Notes: generated from the letters alone by a model not told the origin. DNA of 64,000 nucleotides from Rhizobium sp. SSA_523 (GCF_030435705.1 NZ_CP129382.1:2722501-2786500); one strand, 5' to 3'. Shown: positions 25,272 to 34,785, numbered from the stretch's first letter. Translations and numbers: made by a program.

Positions 25272-25283
25272 TTGGAGCGTGGT

Positions 25284-26294
25284 ATGGGAGACAATCTGGG
25301 TTCTCTTAATCTTCTGACCGATATTGACGGCGTGAGCATCGGCCATGCGACGGATCTGAGACTGGGCTCCGGCGTGACGGTCGTGGTCTTCGACGAACCG
25401 GCAACAGCCTCCGGCACCGTTCTCGGCGGCGCGCCGGGTGGCCGGGACACGGCGCTTCTCGACCCGTCGATGACGGTGGAGAAGGTCGACGCGCTGGTCC
25501 TGTCCGGCGGCTCCGCCTTCGGCCTCGATGCCGCCGGTGGCGTACAGGCAGGCCTGCGCGAGATCGGCCGCGGTCTCCAGGTCGGCTCCACGCGGGTTCC
25601 GATCGTGCCGCAGGCAATCCTGATGGACCTGTTGAACGGCGGCGACAAGAACTGGGGACGCCATTCCCCCTATCGCGACATGGGATATGACGCCTTTCGC
25701 GCGGCGGCCAAGGGTGCTTTCGCGCTTGGCTCCGTCGGTGCCGGAACGGGCGCGACCACGGCCACGGTCAAGGGCGGTCTCGGATCGGCAAGCGCCGTCT
25801 CCTCCAAAGGTCACCGGATCGCGGCGCTGGTTGCGGTCAATGCTCTGGGATCGGCAACGATCGGCAATGGTCCGCATTTCTGGGCGGCACCTTTCGAAGA
25901 AAAAGGCGAATTCGGCGGCCTTGGCCTGCCCGCAACATTCAACGCCGGCGATACATCGCTCCGGTTGAAAGGCGTGAACCTGACGGCCACGACGATCGGC
26001 CTGATCGTGACCGATGCGATCCTGACCAAGGCACAGGCGCACCGGCTCTCCATCACTGCCCATGATGGCCTGGCCCGCGCCGTGCTGCCGGCGCATCTTC
26101 CGGCCGATGGCGACACGATCTTTGCCGCTGCGACAGGACGGGTCGCGCTAAACGATGCGACGGATCTTCTCGAACTCTGCCATTTGGCGACAACAACCTT
26201 TGCCAGAGCCGTGGCACGCGGCATTTTCGAAGCGACGGCGCTTCCCACGGCGCAAGCCCAGCCGGCATGGCGGGACCGCCACGGCGTCCGCTGA
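25284..26294 (+). CDS. P1 family peptidase (DmpA/BapA-like, family S58)
   Basis: A 336-residue N-terminal-nucleophile peptidase of the DmpA type, which self-cleaves into two chains and acts as an aminopeptidase, often on D-amino acid amides or beta-peptides. The glycine-rich core VLSGGSAFGLDAAGGVQAGL is typical, and the expected autocleavage site lies in VKGGLGSAS, where the serine after Gly would become the new N-terminal nucleophile. The ATG at 25284 follows GGAG by six bases. There is no signal peptide, so it is cytosolic. A leftward APC amino acid permease converges on it, and the lysine-type catabolic pair is upstream, consistent with salvage of peptides or amides. The exact substrate is unknown. 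Confidence 0.9.
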   Translation: MGDNLGSLNLLTDIDGVSIGHATDLRLGSGVTVVVFDEPATASGTVLGGAPGGRDTALLDPSMTVEKVDALVLSGGSAFGLDAAGGVQAGLREIGRGLQVGSTRVPIVPQAILMDLLNGGDKNWGRHSPYRDMGYDAFRAAAKGAFALGSVGAGTGATTATVKGGLGSASAVSSKGHRIAALVAVNALGSATIGNGPHFWAAPFEEKGEFGGLGLPATFNAGDTSLRLKGVNLTATTIGLIVTDAILTKAQAHRLSITAHDGLARAVLPAHLPADGDTIFAAATGRVALNDATDLLELCHLATTTFARAVARGIFEATALPTAQAQPAWRDRHGVR

Positions 26295-26310
26295 TCGCGC
26301 CCTTTCCGCG

Positions 26311-27687
26311 TCAGGCAGGCTGCGCCACGCCCTTCATGACGCGCACCGTGACGAACCAGAGTCCGACGCCGATCATCAGGAGAATGCCGGCAATCATGTA
26401 TTGCACCGGATCCCGTCCGGTCCAGGGACCGGCCAGAAAGGCGCATGTCACCGCACCCAGCACCGGCACGATGGTGGGGGTACGGAAGTGCTTGTGCTCG
26501 ACCTTGTCCTTGCGCAGGACCAGCACCGCCACATTGACGATGGTGAAGACGCAGAGCAGGAGGAGCGCCGTCGTGCCGCCAAGCGCCGGGACGCCGCCGA
26601 CAAAGGTGATGAGGGCCACGGCGATCAGGGTGGTGAAGAGAATGGCCACATAAGGCGTGCGGCGATCGGAGTGCACCGATCCCAGAACCGGCGGCAGGAC
26701 ATTTTCCCTCGCCATGCCGTAGATCAGACGGCTGGCCATCATCATGTTGATGAGCGCGGAATTGGCGACGGCGAACATGGTGATGACGCCGAATATGCCG
26801 ATGGGAAAGCCCGGCGCGCCGGCCTGCACCACCTTGAGAAGCGGCGTTTCCCCCTCGCCGAGCTCTGCCGCGGGGACGAGCGTGATCGCCGAGATCGAGA
26901 CCAGCACATAGACGATGCCGGTCAGGAGCAGGCCGCCCAGCAGCACTTTGGGGAAGATCCGGCTCGGATCCTTGCATTCCTCCGCCATGTTGACGGAATC
27001 CTCGAAGCCCACCATGGCGAAGAAGGCGAGCGTCGTGGCCGCAATGACCGGCCAGAACAGGCCACCGCCTTCCGGCGGCGTGAAGGTGAAGGCGCGTGAC
27101 ACGTCGCCCTGCCCGCCCCAGATCGCCCAGAAACCGATGCCGATGATCAAGAGCAGGCCGCTGAGCTCCACCACGGTCAGCAGAACATTGACCTTGACGC
27201 TCTCGCCGACGCCGCGGAAGTTGATGATTGCCACAAGCGCAATGAAAGCGAGCGCTATTCCCGTCACCACCAGGCCGCTATCGGCCAGACCGACCGCGGC
27301 AACGAAATTGGCCGCAAAGGCGCGCGACGCGGTGGAGGCCGAGGTGATGCCGGATGACATGACGGCAAAGGCCACGAGAAAGGTGAGGAAGTGCACGCCG
27401 AAGGCCTTGTGCGTGTAAAGCGCTGCGCCGGCGGCCTTGGGATATTTCGTCACCAGTTCGAGATAGCTGAAGGCGGTCAGCAGCGCAACGACGAAGGCGA
27501 CCAGAAAGGGAAGCCACACGACCCCGCCAACTTCTGCGGCAACCTGGCCGGTAAGCGCATAAATGCCGGTCCCCAGAATATCGCCGACGATGAAAAGCAG
27601 CAACAAGCCAGGCCCCATCACCCGTTTCAGCTCGTGGGTCTGGCCCAGATGCTCTGCCATTTTTTGATCTGTCTCGCGGCTTTCCAT
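26311..27687 (-). CDS. APC family amino acid permease
   Basis: A 458-residue amino acid-polyamine-organocation transporter with 12 predicted membrane helices. The first helix region GPGLLLLFIVGDILGTGIYALTG contains the substrate-binding glycine-rich break GTGIYAL, and FFAMVGFEDSVNMAEECKDP in TM6-7 is the conserved signature of this family. The ATG at 27687 follows GGGAGGG and removes 35 atypical residues encoded further upstream. It is divergent from the catalase gene and converges with the P1 peptidase gene 16 bases away. It resembles the YhdG/cationic amino acid transporter branch, which would suit the nearby lysine-type catabolism, but specificity cannot be read from sequence. Confidence 0.9.
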   Translation of the reverse strand: MESRETDQKMAEHLGQTHELKRVMGPGLLLLFIVGDILGTGIYALTGQVAAEVGGVVWLPFLVAFVVALLTAFSYLELVTKYPKAAGAALYTHKAFGVHFLTFLVAFAVMSSGITSASTASRAFAANFVAAVGLADSGLVVTGIALAFIALVAIINFRGVGESVKVNVLLTVVELSGLLLIIGIGFWAIWGGQGDVSRAFTFTPPEGGGLFWPVIAATTLAFFAMVGFEDSVNMAEECKDPSRIFPKVLLGGLLLTGIVYVLVSISAITLVPAAELGEGETPLLKVVQAGAPGFPIGIFGVITMFAVANSALINMMMASRLIYGMARENVLPPVLGSVHSDRRTPYVAILFTTLIAVALITFVGGVPALGGTTALLLLCVFTIVNVAVLVLRKDKVEHKHFRTPTIVPVLGAVTCAFLAGPWTGRDPVQYMIAGILLMIGVGLWFVTVRVMKGVAQPA

Positions 27688-27881
27688 GATCCCTCCCCAG
27701 TTTTGGTGCAACTGAACGTAGCAGAGGCCGTCCCGGTTCCTTCCTCCTCCTCGCAACCGCGCGGAAATCCACCGCGGTGACGGAACATCCATCCAACTTG
27801 CCGGTTAGCCACTGATTGGCTGGCCTTTGCGCCGGACGATCCTTCGCGAGCTCAGTTTCGCTTCAACAGAAAGGGACGGAT

Positions 27882-29597
27882 ATGGATGACAACAAGCGCG
27901 GCGTGATGCCAAAGGGCACGGACGACAAAACGCTCACCAATCGGCAAGGCCATCCGATCGTTAACAATCAGTCGACGCGCACCGTTGGCAGCCGCGGACC
28001 GGCAACCCTCGAAAACTATCAGTTCCTCGAGAAGATCACCCATTTCGACCGCGAGCGCATTCCCGAACGCGTTGTGCATGCGCGCGGCTTCGTCTGTTAT
28101 GGCGAGTTCGAGGCGACGGGCAAGATCGGCGATGAGCCGGCTTCGAAATATACGCGCGCCAAACTTTTCCAGCAGGCAGGCAAGAAGACGCCGCTGGCCA
28201 TTCGCTTCTCCACCGTCATCGGCGGGCGGGATTCCTCCGAAGTGGCGCGCGATCCGCGTGGCTTTGCCGTCAAGTTCTACACCGAAGACGGCAATTGGGA
28301 TCTGGTTGGCAATAATCTGGCGGTCTTCTTCATCCGCGATGCGATCAAGTTCCCGGACGTGATCCATTCGCTGAAGCCTGACCCGGTGACCTTCCGCCAG
28401 GAGCCGAACCGCATCTTCGACTTCATGAGCCAGACGCCGGAGAGCATGCATATGCTCACCCATCTGTTCTCGCCGCGCGGCATTCCGGCCAGCTATCGCC
28501 ACATGGAAGGTTTCGGCGTCAACACCTACAAGATGGTGAATGACAAAGGCGAGACGGTGCTGGTGAAATATCATTTCCACCCGCGCGCCGGTCTGGCCAG
28601 CCTCACGGCGGAAGAGGCCGCCAAGGTGCAGGGCCAGGATTTCGGCTCCGCGTCCAAGGATCTCTTCACCGCCATCGAACGCGGCGAGTACCCGCAATGG
28701 GATATGTTCGTTCAGGTCATGGAGGATCACGATCATCCTGAACTGGACTTCGACCCGCTGGACGATACGAAGATCTGGCCGGAGCATCAGTTCCCGCTGC
28801 GCCGCATCGGCACGATGACGCTGAACCGCAATGTCGAGGACTTCTTCAACGAGAACGAACAGATTGCCATGGGAACGGGCGTTCTCGTGGATGGGCTGGA
28901 TTTCTCCGACGACAAGATGCTGGTCGGCCGGACCTTCTCCTATTCCGACACACAGCGCTACCGCGTCGGCACGAATTACCTGCAATTGCCGGTGAACCAG
29001 CCGAAGAATGCCCGGGTCGCCACCAATCTCTCCGGCGGGCAGATGAGCTTCCAGCGGGATTTGTCGCCCGGCCAGAACCCGCATGTGAACTACGAGCCGT
29101 CAATCCATGACGGGCTGCGGGAGGATCCGCGGCAGGAGCCCAACAATCCGCCGGAAATCAGGGGGCCGCTGACACGCGCCGTGCTGGAGCGGCGTAATGA
29201 TTATGCCCAGGCACGCGGCCGCTTCTGCACCATGATGGACTGGGAGCGGGATGACCTGATCTTCAACATGGGCGACCTTCTGTCCCAATGTCAGCGCGAT
29301 GTGCAGGAGCGCATGGTCTGGCATTTCTTCCTCGTGCATGACGATTACGGCCGCCGGGTCGGCGAGACCCTCGGCATTTCGGCGCAGGATGTGCAGGGTC
29401 TTGGTCCCTTGCCCCGGCAGGTGCTGACCGAGGACGACCAGAAGCGGCTGCAGAAACTCGGGCAGAACGGCGATGTGATCGATCCCTCGGTCTGGGGCCA
29501 GTGGACGAGCTCCGTCAAGAACCACAAGGCGACCGCTGAAGAGGTGCTGATGGGCAAGCTGCCGGCCACGCCGCGGATGGACCAGGCCGCCGAATAG
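27882..29597 (+). CDS. Haem catalase
   Basis: A 571-residue monofunctional catalase, converting hydrogen peroxide to water and oxygen. The distal histidine is H66 in [11 protein letters not shown], the distal asparagine lies in [21 protein letters not shown], and the proximal haem tyrosine is in [14 protein letters not shown]. The protein is somewhat longer than the ~485-residue small-subunit catalases, having a C-terminal extension of about 60 residues, but shorter than the ~700-residue large-subunit class. The start at 27882 has AAGGGA upstream and yields a polar N-terminus. It is divergent from the permease gene, and a perfect 9-bp hairpin lies just after its stop. OxyR control is usual for such genes, but I did not find a clear operator. 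Confidence 0.96.
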   Translation: MDDNKRGVMPKGTDDKTLTNRQGHPIVNNQSTRTVGSRGPATLENYQFLEKITHFDRERIPERVVHARGFVCYGEFEATGKIGDEPASKYTRAKLFQQAGKKTPLAIRFSTVIGGRDSSEVARDPRGFAVKFYTEDGNWDLVGNNLAVFFIRDAIKFPDVIHSLKPDPVTFRQEPNRIFDFMSQTPESMHMLTHLFSPRGIPASYRHMEGFGVNTYKMVNDKGETVLVKYHFHPRAGLASLTAEEAAKVQGQDFGSASKDLFTAIERGEYPQWDMFVQVMEDHDHPELDFDPLDDTKIWPEHQFPLRRIGTMTLNRNVEDFFNENEQIAMGTGVLVDGLDFSDDKMLVGRTFSYSDTQRYRVGTNYLQLPVNQPKNARVATNLSGGQMSFQRDLSPGQNPHVNYEPSIHDGLREDPRQEPNNPPEIRGPLTRAVLERRNDYAQARGRFCTMMDWERDDLIFNMGDLLSQCQRDVQERMVWHFFLVHDDYGRRVGETLGISAQDVQGLGPLPRQVLTEDDQKRLQKLGQNGDVIDPSVWGQWTSSVKNHKATAEEVLMGKLPATPRMDQAAE

Positions 29598-29605
29598 GAC
29601 GAGCG

Positions 29606-29635
29606 CCGGACGGCGACAAGCCGTCCGGTCCCCTT
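29606..29635 (+). terminator. Terminator hairpin between catalase and MFS genes
   Basis: CCGGACGGC, loop GACAA, GCCGTCCGG: a perfect 9-bp GC stem eight bases after the catalase stop, followed by TCCCCTTT. It can serve the catalase gene and, read in reverse, the convergent arsenic operon. Confidence 0.7.
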
Positions 29636-29672
29636 TGACCTGACCGGGCGGCGGCGAAGTGCCTTCCCTGAG

Positions 29673-30893
29673 TTACCTTACCTGCCCTGCCTGACTTGCC
29701 GGACCCACCTGACCGAGCCGCGACAATGCGATGAAGAAGCAGAGAGCGACGAGGCCGAGACCGATGAGCGACCAGAGCACCATATCGGGTCCGGCGCGCT
29801 GCAGGATCACCGCAAGCCCGAAGGGCGAGAGGGCCGACGCAGCCAGGCGCACCAGGCTGATCTGGCCCTGGCGCGCGCCATACCCCTCGCTGCCGAAAAG
29901 CGCGAGCGGCAGCGTGCCGAAGACGATGCTGGACAGGCCGGAGCCGAAGCCGAAGATGACGGCGAACAGCATGGCGCCCGGCGTGAATGGATAGGTCAGC
30001 TCCAGCACCAGTATGGAAAGCGGTGCAAAGAGCGCAGTCAAGACGGCAAGCTGGAGCGCGCCAAGATTCCTGCCGAAGATCATATTGGTGAAGCGGCTCA
30101 GCACCTGGGCCGGGCCGAACAGCGTGGCGACCAGAACCGCCGCGGCCCCGAGACCGAGGTCTGAAAGCACCGGAACCATGTGAAACAGGAGCGCGGCATT
30201 GACGAAGGAGAGGATGCCGATGCCCGACAGCATCAGGCGAAAGCCCTTCTGCCGCACGCGCTCGGCCAGAAGTCCGGGCACGGGTCCGGCGCTGTCGACG
30301 GAATGATCCGGCGCATGGCGCCCGCCCCGGCCATAGAGGCTGAGCCAGGCATGCAGCGGCAGGCAAAGAACGAGGTTCAGCCCGGCAAAGACCATATAGA
30401 CCGCCTGCCAGGTGAGAGCGCCATGCAAGAGGCTGGTCACGGGCCAGAAGATGGTGGAGGCAAAACCGGCGATCAGCGTCAGATAGGTGATGCTGCGCTG
30501 GGCCTCGCGCGGGCGGATCTCCACCAAGAGCGCGAAAGCGGCACCATATTGCACGAGATTGGCGGAAAGCTCCGTCAAAAGGAGACCGGCGACGAAGACT
30601 GCCCGATGCGGCGCCAGGGCGCAGAGCATCAGCGAGAGGGCAGCCGCGAAAGAGCCCAGTGTCATCACCCGGCCGGCGCCAAACCTGTCCATCAGGCGGC
30701 CGGCAAAGGGCGCCGTCAGTCCCGACAGGAAGAGCGAGGCGGACAGGAGGCCAAACACCCAGTCGACGCTCCAGCCGAGGTCCCGCGCCATATCCGGGGC
30801 CAGAATGCTGAAACTGTAATAGAGGGTGCCATAACCGATGATCTGGGTCAGCCCCAGCGCGAGGATCACGGCGACCGGCGGGCCAGAACTCAT
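29673..30893 (-). CDS. MFS transporter at the end of the arsenic operon (possible ArsK-type exporter)
   Basis: A 406-residue major facilitator protein with 12 membrane helices. It begins [29 protein letters not shown] and contains the loop 2-3 motif [13 protein letters not shown]. It overlaps arsH by four bases (ATGA), so it is the last gene of the leftward arsenic operon. Agrobacterium has an operon-linked MFS protein, ArsK, that exports trivalent arsenicals and antimonite; position and size fit, but I cannot confirm orthology. ArsJ is less likely because its partner gapdh is absent. It converges on the catalase gene. Confidence 0.82.
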   Translation of the reverse strand: MSSGPPVAVILALGLTQIIGYGTLYYSFSILAPDMARDLGWSVDWVFGLLSASLFLSGLTAPFAGRLMDRFGAGRVMTLGSFAAALSLMLCALAPHRAVFVAGLLLTELSANLVQYGAAFALLVEIRPREAQRSITYLTLIAGFASTIFWPVTSLLHGALTWQAVYMVFAGLNLVLCLPLHAWLSLYGRGGRHAPDHSVDSAGPVPGLLAERVRQKGFRLMLSGIGILSFVNAALLFHMVPVLSDLGLGAAAVLVATLFGPAQVLSRFTNMIFGRNLGALQLAVLTALFAPLSILVLELTYPFTPGAMLFAVIFGFGSGLSSIVFGTLPLALFGSEGYGARQGQISLVRLAASALSPFGLAVILQRAGPDMVLWSLIGLGLVALCFFIALSRLGQVGPASQAGQVR

Positions 30894-31600
30894 TGCGATC
30901 TCAGTTGCACACGGCCTTCGAGCTTGTCTGCTGCCTCCTTGCGCTCGCTGTAGCGGTCGGTCAAGTGGGTCGAGGCATCGCGGGTCAGAAGCGTGAACTT
31001 CACCAGTTCCTCACAGACATCCACCACCCGCTCATAATAGGACGAGGGCTTCATGCGGCCGTTGTCGTCAAATTCCTGAAAGGCCTTGGCGACGGAGGAC
31101 TGGTTTGGAATAGTCACCATTCGCATCCAGCGGCCGAGCAGGCGCATCTGGTTCACCGCGTTGAAGGATTGCGAGCCGCCGGAGACCTGCATGACGGCCA
31201 GCGTCTTGCCCTGCGTCGGCCTGATCGCGCCGATCGACAGCGGGATCCAGTCGATCTGGGCTTTCATGATCCCCGTCATGGCGCCGTGCCGTTCCGGGCT
31301 TACCCAGACCTGGCCCTCGGACCATTGCGAAAGCGCCCGCAATTCCTGCACCTTGGGATGATCCACCGGTTCGCCGTCCGGCAGCGGCAGGCCCCTCGGG
31401 TCGAAGAAGCGCACGTCGCAGCCGAAGGCCGTCAGGAGGCGTGCGGCCTCCTCCGCCAAAAGCCGGCTGTAGGAAACCGCCCGAAGCGAGCCGTAGAGGA
31501 TGAGGATACGCGGCCGATGGGTGGAGAAGGCAGGCCGAAGCGCGTCGAGATCGATCGGTCGCAGATGGCGCATATCGGCCGCCGGCAGATCGGCAGCCAT
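30890..31600 (-). CDS. arsH: ArsH NADPH-dependent FMN reductase / organoarsenical oxidase
   Basis: A 236-residue flavodoxin-fold protein of the ArsH family. It shows the NADPH:FMN reductase phosphate loop [24 protein letters not shown], then [24 protein letters not shown] and the ArsH-specific [32 protein letters not shown]. ArsH oxidises trivalent methyl- and aryl-arsenicals to less toxic pentavalent forms using NADPH and FMN. The start is uncertain: ATG at 31600 is used; a GTG at 31612 or an ATG at 31657 that overlaps arsC are alternatives. It lies 13 bases after the glutaredoxin-type arsC and overlaps the MFS gene. Confidence 0.93.
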   Translation of the reverse strand: MAADLPAADMRHLRPIDLDALRPAFSTHRPRILILYGSLRAVSYSRLLAEEAARLLTAFGCDVRFFDPRGLPLPDGEPVDHPKVQELRALSQWSEGQVWVSPERHGAMTGIMKAQIDWIPLSIGAIRPTQGKTLAVMQVSGGSQSFNAVNQMRLLGRWMRMVTIPNQSSVAKAFQEFDDNGRMKPSSYYERVVDVCEELVKFTLLTRDASTHLTDRYSERKEAADKLEGRVQLRSQ

Positions 31601-31613
31601 CTCTTTGCTCACA

Positions 31614-32036
31614 TCAGGCAAGGCGCTTGCCCTCCGAATCGAGCACCTGTTCGCCATCCTCCTTGAAGAAGGGGCCTTTCGTCATGGCTGGCAGGATCTC
31701 CAGCACCAGCTCGGACGGGCGTGAGAGCCGGGTGCCCATAGGGCTCACCACGAAAGGCCGGTTGATCAGGATCGGATGGGCAAGCATGGCGTCGATCAAC
31801 TGCTCATCCGTTAGCGAAGGATCATCCAGGCCAAGCTCGGCAAAGGGCGTCCCCTTCTCGCGGATAGCTTCGCGGACCGTCAGCACGGCCTCGGTGATCA
31901 TCGATGTCAGGGTTTCTCGCGATGGCGGGCTTTCCAGATATGCGATCACGGTGGGTTCGATGCCGGCATGGCGGATCAGCGAAAGCGTGTTGCGCGAGGT
32001 GCCGCAGTCGGGATTGTGATAGATGGTGACAGTCAT
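31614..32036 (-). CDS. arsC: Arsenate reductase, glutaredoxin-dependent type
   Basis: A 140-residue ArsC of the E. coli plasmid R773 type. The catalytic cysteine is C11 in [13 protein letters not shown]. The conserved [18 protein letters not shown] segment contains the arginines that bind arsenate. It reduces arsenate to arsenite with glutathione and glutaredoxin in the cytosol; arsenite is then exported by the neighbouring Acr3. It starts three bases after the acr3 stop in the leftward operon. The operon also contains an unrelated LMW-phosphatase-type arsenate reductase, so two separate reduction chemistries are encoded together. Confidence 0.95.
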   Translation of the reverse strand: MTVTIYHNPDCGTSRNTLSLIRHAGIEPTVIAYLESPPSRETLTSMITEAVLTVREAIREKGTPFAELGLDDPSLTDEQLIDAMLAHPILINRPFVVSPMGTRLSRPSELVLEILPAMTKGPFFKEDGEQVLDSEGKRLA

Positions 32037-32039
32037 GGT

Positions 32040-33098
32040 TCAGGCTTTCATATCCGTTGCTGCGGCGCGCACCGAGGCGCCCTTTTCGTACCAGGTCTTG
32101 CTGCGGTTCACGATCCAGACGACGGACAGCATGACCGGCACCTCGATGAGGACGCCGACCACGGTCGCGAGTGCCGCGCCTGACTGGAAGCCGAAGAGGC
32201 TGATCGCCGCCGCCACTGCAAGCTCGAAGAAATTGGAGGCGCCGATCAAAGCCGAGGGGCCGGCCACGCAATGGGCCTCTCCCGTGGCCCGGTTCAGGAG
32301 ATAGGCAAGGCCGGAGTTGAAATAGACCTGGATAAGGATCGGCACCGCCAGAAGCGCGATGACCATGGGCTGCGCGATGATCTGCTCGCCCTGGAAACCG
32401 AAGAGCAGAACAAGCGTTGAGAGCAGCGCGACGAGCGAAGCCGGCTGCAGGATCTTCAGGAGATCATCGAGGCCGCACTGGCCGGAGGCCGAAAGCAGGC
32501 GGCGGCGGATCAGCTGCGCCGCCAGAACCGGCAGCACGATGTAGAGGATTACGGAAAGGATCAGCGTATCCCAGGGCACCGTGATTGCCGAAAGCCCCAG
32601 AAGCAGGCCGACGATCGGCGCGAAGGCCACCACCATGATCGCATCATTGAGGGCCACCTGGGACAGCGTGAAATGCGGCTCGCCCTTCGTCAGGTTGGAC
32701 CAGACAAAGACCATGGCCGTGCACGGAGCGGCGGCCAGGATGATCAGGCCGGCAATATAGCTGTCGATCTGGTCCGGCGGCAGAAGCGGGCGAAACAGCC
32801 AGCCGATGAACAGCCAGCCGAGCAGCGCCATGGAAAAGGGCTTGATCGCCCAGTTGATGAAAAGCGTCACGCCGATGCCGCGCCAGTGGCGGCTGACCTG
32901 CCCAAGGGCGGAAAAATCGATCTTGATGAGCATGGGAATGATCATCAGCCAGATCAGCACGGCGACGGGCAGGTTGACGCGCGCAACTTCCAGCGCCGCT
33001 ATCGTCTGGAAGACACCGGGCAAGGCATAGCCCAGGCTAATCCCGACGAGGATGCACAGGAAGACCCAGACGGTCAGGTAGCGTTCGAAGCCGGACAT
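32040..33098 (-). CDS. acr3: Arsenite efflux transporter, ACR3 family
   Basis: A 352-residue inner-membrane transporter with about ten helices that exports arsenite (and often antimonite) using the proton gradient. Characteristic segments are LTVWVFLCILVGISLGYALPG in helix 1, IPMLIKIDFSALGQV, and AAPCTAMVFVWSNLTKGEPHFTLSQVALND, where the conserved cysteine of ACR3 proteins sits in the APCTAMVF motif. The later SALIGASNFFELAVAAAISLFG segment contains the conserved glutamate. The ATG at 33098 lies two bases beyond the preceding arsC stop and has GAGG upstream. It is the central gene of the leftward arsenic operon. Confidence 0.96.
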   Translation of the reverse strand: MSGFERYLTVWVFLCILVGISLGYALPGVFQTIAALEVARVNLPVAVLIWLMIIPMLIKIDFSALGQVSRHWRGIGVTLFINWAIKPFSMALLGWLFIGWLFRPLLPPDQIDSYIAGLIILAAAPCTAMVFVWSNLTKGEPHFTLSQVALNDAIMVVAFAPIVGLLLGLSAITVPWDTLILSVILYIVLPVLAAQLIRRRLLSASGQCGLDDLLKILQPASLVALLSTLVLLFGFQGEQIIAQPMVIALLAVPILIQVYFNSGLAYLLNRATGEAHCVAGPSALIGASNFFELAVAAAISLFGFQSGAALATVVGVLIEVPVMLSVVWIVNRSKTWYEKGASVRAAATDMKA

Positions 33099-33100
33099 GA

Positions 33101-33628
33101 TCACGCAACCTCGGGATCTTGCTGTGTTGCGGTCTGTCCCTGGCCGATTTCGGTGAGCCGCCTTTGCAGCGACAGCCTGTCGAGGCTGGTGATCGGCAGG
33201 CTCACGAAGACGGAGATCCGGTTGTTGAGCATGCGATAGGCATCCGCGAAGGCGAAGTGCCGCTCCGGATCGCTGCCCTCTGCCGCAGCAGGATCCGGCA
33301 CGCCCCAATGGGCGGTCATCGGCTGCCCGGGCCAGACGGGGCAGGCTTCGGCTGCCGCATTGTCGCAAACGGTGAAGACGAAATCCAATTGCGGCGCGCC
33401 CGGCGCGGCGAACTCGTCCCAATTCTTCGAGCGGGCAAAGCCCGTATCATAGTTCATGCCCTCGAGCAGTTGCAGCGTAAAGGGGTGAACCTCGCCTTTG
33501 GGCTGGGAGCCGGCGGAATAGGCCTTGAACCTTCCTTGTCCGAGGCGGTTGAGAATGGCTTCCGCGATGATCGAACGGGCGGAATTGCCGGTGCAGAGGA
33601 AGAGGACATGATAGACAGGCTCGGTCAT
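33101..33628 (-). CDS. arsC: Arsenate reductase, low-molecular-weight phosphatase type
   Basis: A 175-residue protein of the LMW protein-tyrosine-phosphatase fold used by thioredoxin- or mycothiol-linked arsenate reductases. The P-loop is C12-TGNSA-R18 in VLFLCTGNSARS. Two further cysteines, C88 and C96 in FTVCDNAAAEACPVWPG, are placed like the redox-shuttle cysteines of the staphylococcal pI258 enzyme, although spaced by eight rather than seven. A C-terminal tail after about residue 150 is extra. GGAGA lies seven bases before the ATG, and the gene overlaps arsR by four bases. It is the second arsenate reductase of the operon, unrelated to the glutaredoxin type downstream. Confidence 0.92.
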   Translation of the reverse strand: MTEPVYHVLFLCTGNSARSIIAEAILNRLGQGRFKAYSAGSQPKGEVHPFTLQLLEGMNYDTGFARSKNWDEFAAPGAPQLDFVFTVCDNAAAEACPVWPGQPMTAHWGVPDPAAAEGSDPERHFAFADAYRMLNNRISVFVSLPITSLDRLSLQRRLTEIGQGQTATQQDPEVA

Positions 33629-33987
33629 TGCGGGCTCTCCTTGAGGCCAGGAACACAACATTGCGCGACAGCGACGGCGGGCAGGCAGATTTCCGGCCGC
33701 CCGGCACAGCAGTCTTCCATCAGAAAGCGGATGAGATCCGCCAATTGCGCGAAGGCCGCGCTGTAGATGATCGAGCGGGATTCGCGGGTGGCCGTCACCA
33801 TACCGACGCGTTCCAGCTCCTTGAGGTGGAAGGATATGTTCGAGGGCGAAACACCCGCCTGCTGGGCAATTGCCCCGGCCGCCATGCCGTCCGGCCCGGC
33901 CACCACCAGCATGCGCACGATCTTCAATCGCGTCTCTTGCGACAATGCCCCGAAGACATCCACGGCGCGCTTCTCATCCATAATCAC
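33625..33987 (-). CDS. arsR: ArsR family arsenic-responsive repressor
   Basis: A 120-residue winged-helix repressor, first gene of the leftward arsenic operon. The helix-turn-helix is GAIAQQAGVSPSNISFHLKELERVGMV (about residues 38-64). The classical ELCVCDL metal site of plasmid ArsR is absent; instead there is a cysteine cluster in the tail, C93-C94, C101 and C110-C111, similar in idea to the C-terminal arsenite site of Acidithiobacillus ArsR. An ATG at 33981 is an alternative start. It overlaps the LMW-type arsC by four bases. It presumably binds the AT-rich stretch just upstream and releases it on binding arsenite. Confidence 0.93.
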   Translation of the reverse strand: MIMDEKRAVDVFGALSQETRLKIVRMLVVAGPDGMAAGAIAQQAGVSPSNISFHLKELERVGMVTATRESRSIIYSAAFAQLADLIRFLMEDCCAGRPEICLPAVAVAQCCVPGLKESPQ

Positions 33988-34020
33988 ATATTCCTACAAC
34001 TATTGAAATGACGCATAGCG
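33988..34020 (-). promoter_or_regulatory. AT-rich promoter/operator region of the arsenic operon
   Basis: The bases immediately upstream of arsR are strikingly AT-rich in a GC-rich neighbourhood and contain an imperfect dyad formed by CATATTC and TTGAAATG. ArsR operators usually sit here. I assign no exact boxes. Confidence 0.4.
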
Positions 34021-34224
34021 CAAAGTTATTGGGCCTGCAAGCGATGCGGAGGCCGTTCCGTCAGGATTGGGAAATAGAGCGTCGGCGATCCAGGGAAGAG
34101 CCGCGCATCACCGAACGGAGCATCCTCTCCCGGACCGCTCAGACCATGCCTTCGATGAGCGGCTCGCGCCGCCGCCAGCATCTAGATCCTGCCGGCGGCT
34201 GGGGCGCCTTGCAATGGTCATCAC

Positions 34225-34272
34225 ATGGCGGGGGCATCACAAGGCGGGGTCATCTGAAGGCGGGGTCATATG
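34225..34272. repeat. Three tandem 16-bp units
   Basis: Units at 34225-34240 (ATGGCGGGGGCATCAC), 34241-34256 (AAGGCGGGGTCATCTG) and 34257-34272 (AAGGCGGGGTCATATG). The last two differ at one base. They end six bases before the stop of the leftward ferritin-like gene, in its 3' region. The unit is not a multiple of three and no reading frame covers it convincingly. Confidence 0.7.
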
Positions 34273-34278
34273 AAGTCA

Positions 34279-34785
34279 TCAGACCTTTGCCGATGCACCG
34301 GCTTCTTTCAGCGATGCGAATTTCATGGTGAGGCTGCGCAGATTGCTGTCGATCCAGTGCGCCATGGCCTGTTCTTCCTCAAGATTGGCCTTCAGACCGG
34401 TGAGAGCCTGCTGGAACCCGCCGAGCTCTGCCAGCGTCATCAGGGATTTGTAGGCGGCGATTTCGTAGTTTTCGAACGCGAAATTCGCGAAGGAATTCTT
34501 GACGATCTCATCCGGCGCAATCGTGTGGCCGAGCGCCGCCATGGCGCCACCCATCGACAAAGCCATGTCCTTCATTGTCGAGTGGCTCTCCGACAGGCTT
34601 GCCAGAATGGCATCCAGCCGCTCGATCTGGCCTTCAGTCTCGCGAATATGCCGCTCCAGCATATCCGCGACCTCGGGATAATTCTCGATTCGCGAAACTT
34701 GCGGCTTCATGATCGACAACGCCTGATTTTCCATGGCATGGGCGTTCTTCAGCCCGGTTACGAAAATGCTTCTTGCATCAGCCAT
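34279..34785 (-). CDS. Ferritin-like DUF892 (YciE/YciF family) protein
   Basis: A 168-residue four-helix-bundle protein of the DUF892 family. It begins ARSIFVTGLKNAHAMENQALSIMKPQ and contains HIRETEGQIERLDAILASL and FENYEIAAYKSLMTLAELGG; the Glu and His residues (ExxxxxQ, HxxET, ENYE) are the likely di-iron ligands. These proteins are general-stress or osmotic-stress proteins of uncertain activity. The gene is monocistronic, divergent from the RpfF-like gene, and followed by three 16-bp tandem repeats. No signal peptide is present. Confidence 0.9.
   Translation of the reverse strand: MADARSIFVTGLKNAHAMENQALSIMKPQVSRIENYPEVADMLERHIRETEGQIERLDAILASLSESHSTMKDMALSMGGAMAALGHTIAPDEIVKNSFANFAFENYEIAAYKSLMTLAELGGFQQALTGLKANLEEEQAMAHWIDSNLRSLTMKFASLKEAGASAKV

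Noticed and set aside
29673..30893. ArsJ (organoarsenical exporter)
   Set aside because: ArsJ is normally paired with a glyceraldehyde-3-phosphate dehydrogenase gene, and none is present in the operon.
34008..34331. Rightward frame between arsR and the ferritin-like gene
   Set aside because: No ribosome site, atypical composition, and it spans the 16-bp tandem repeats and the end of a real gene on the other strand.
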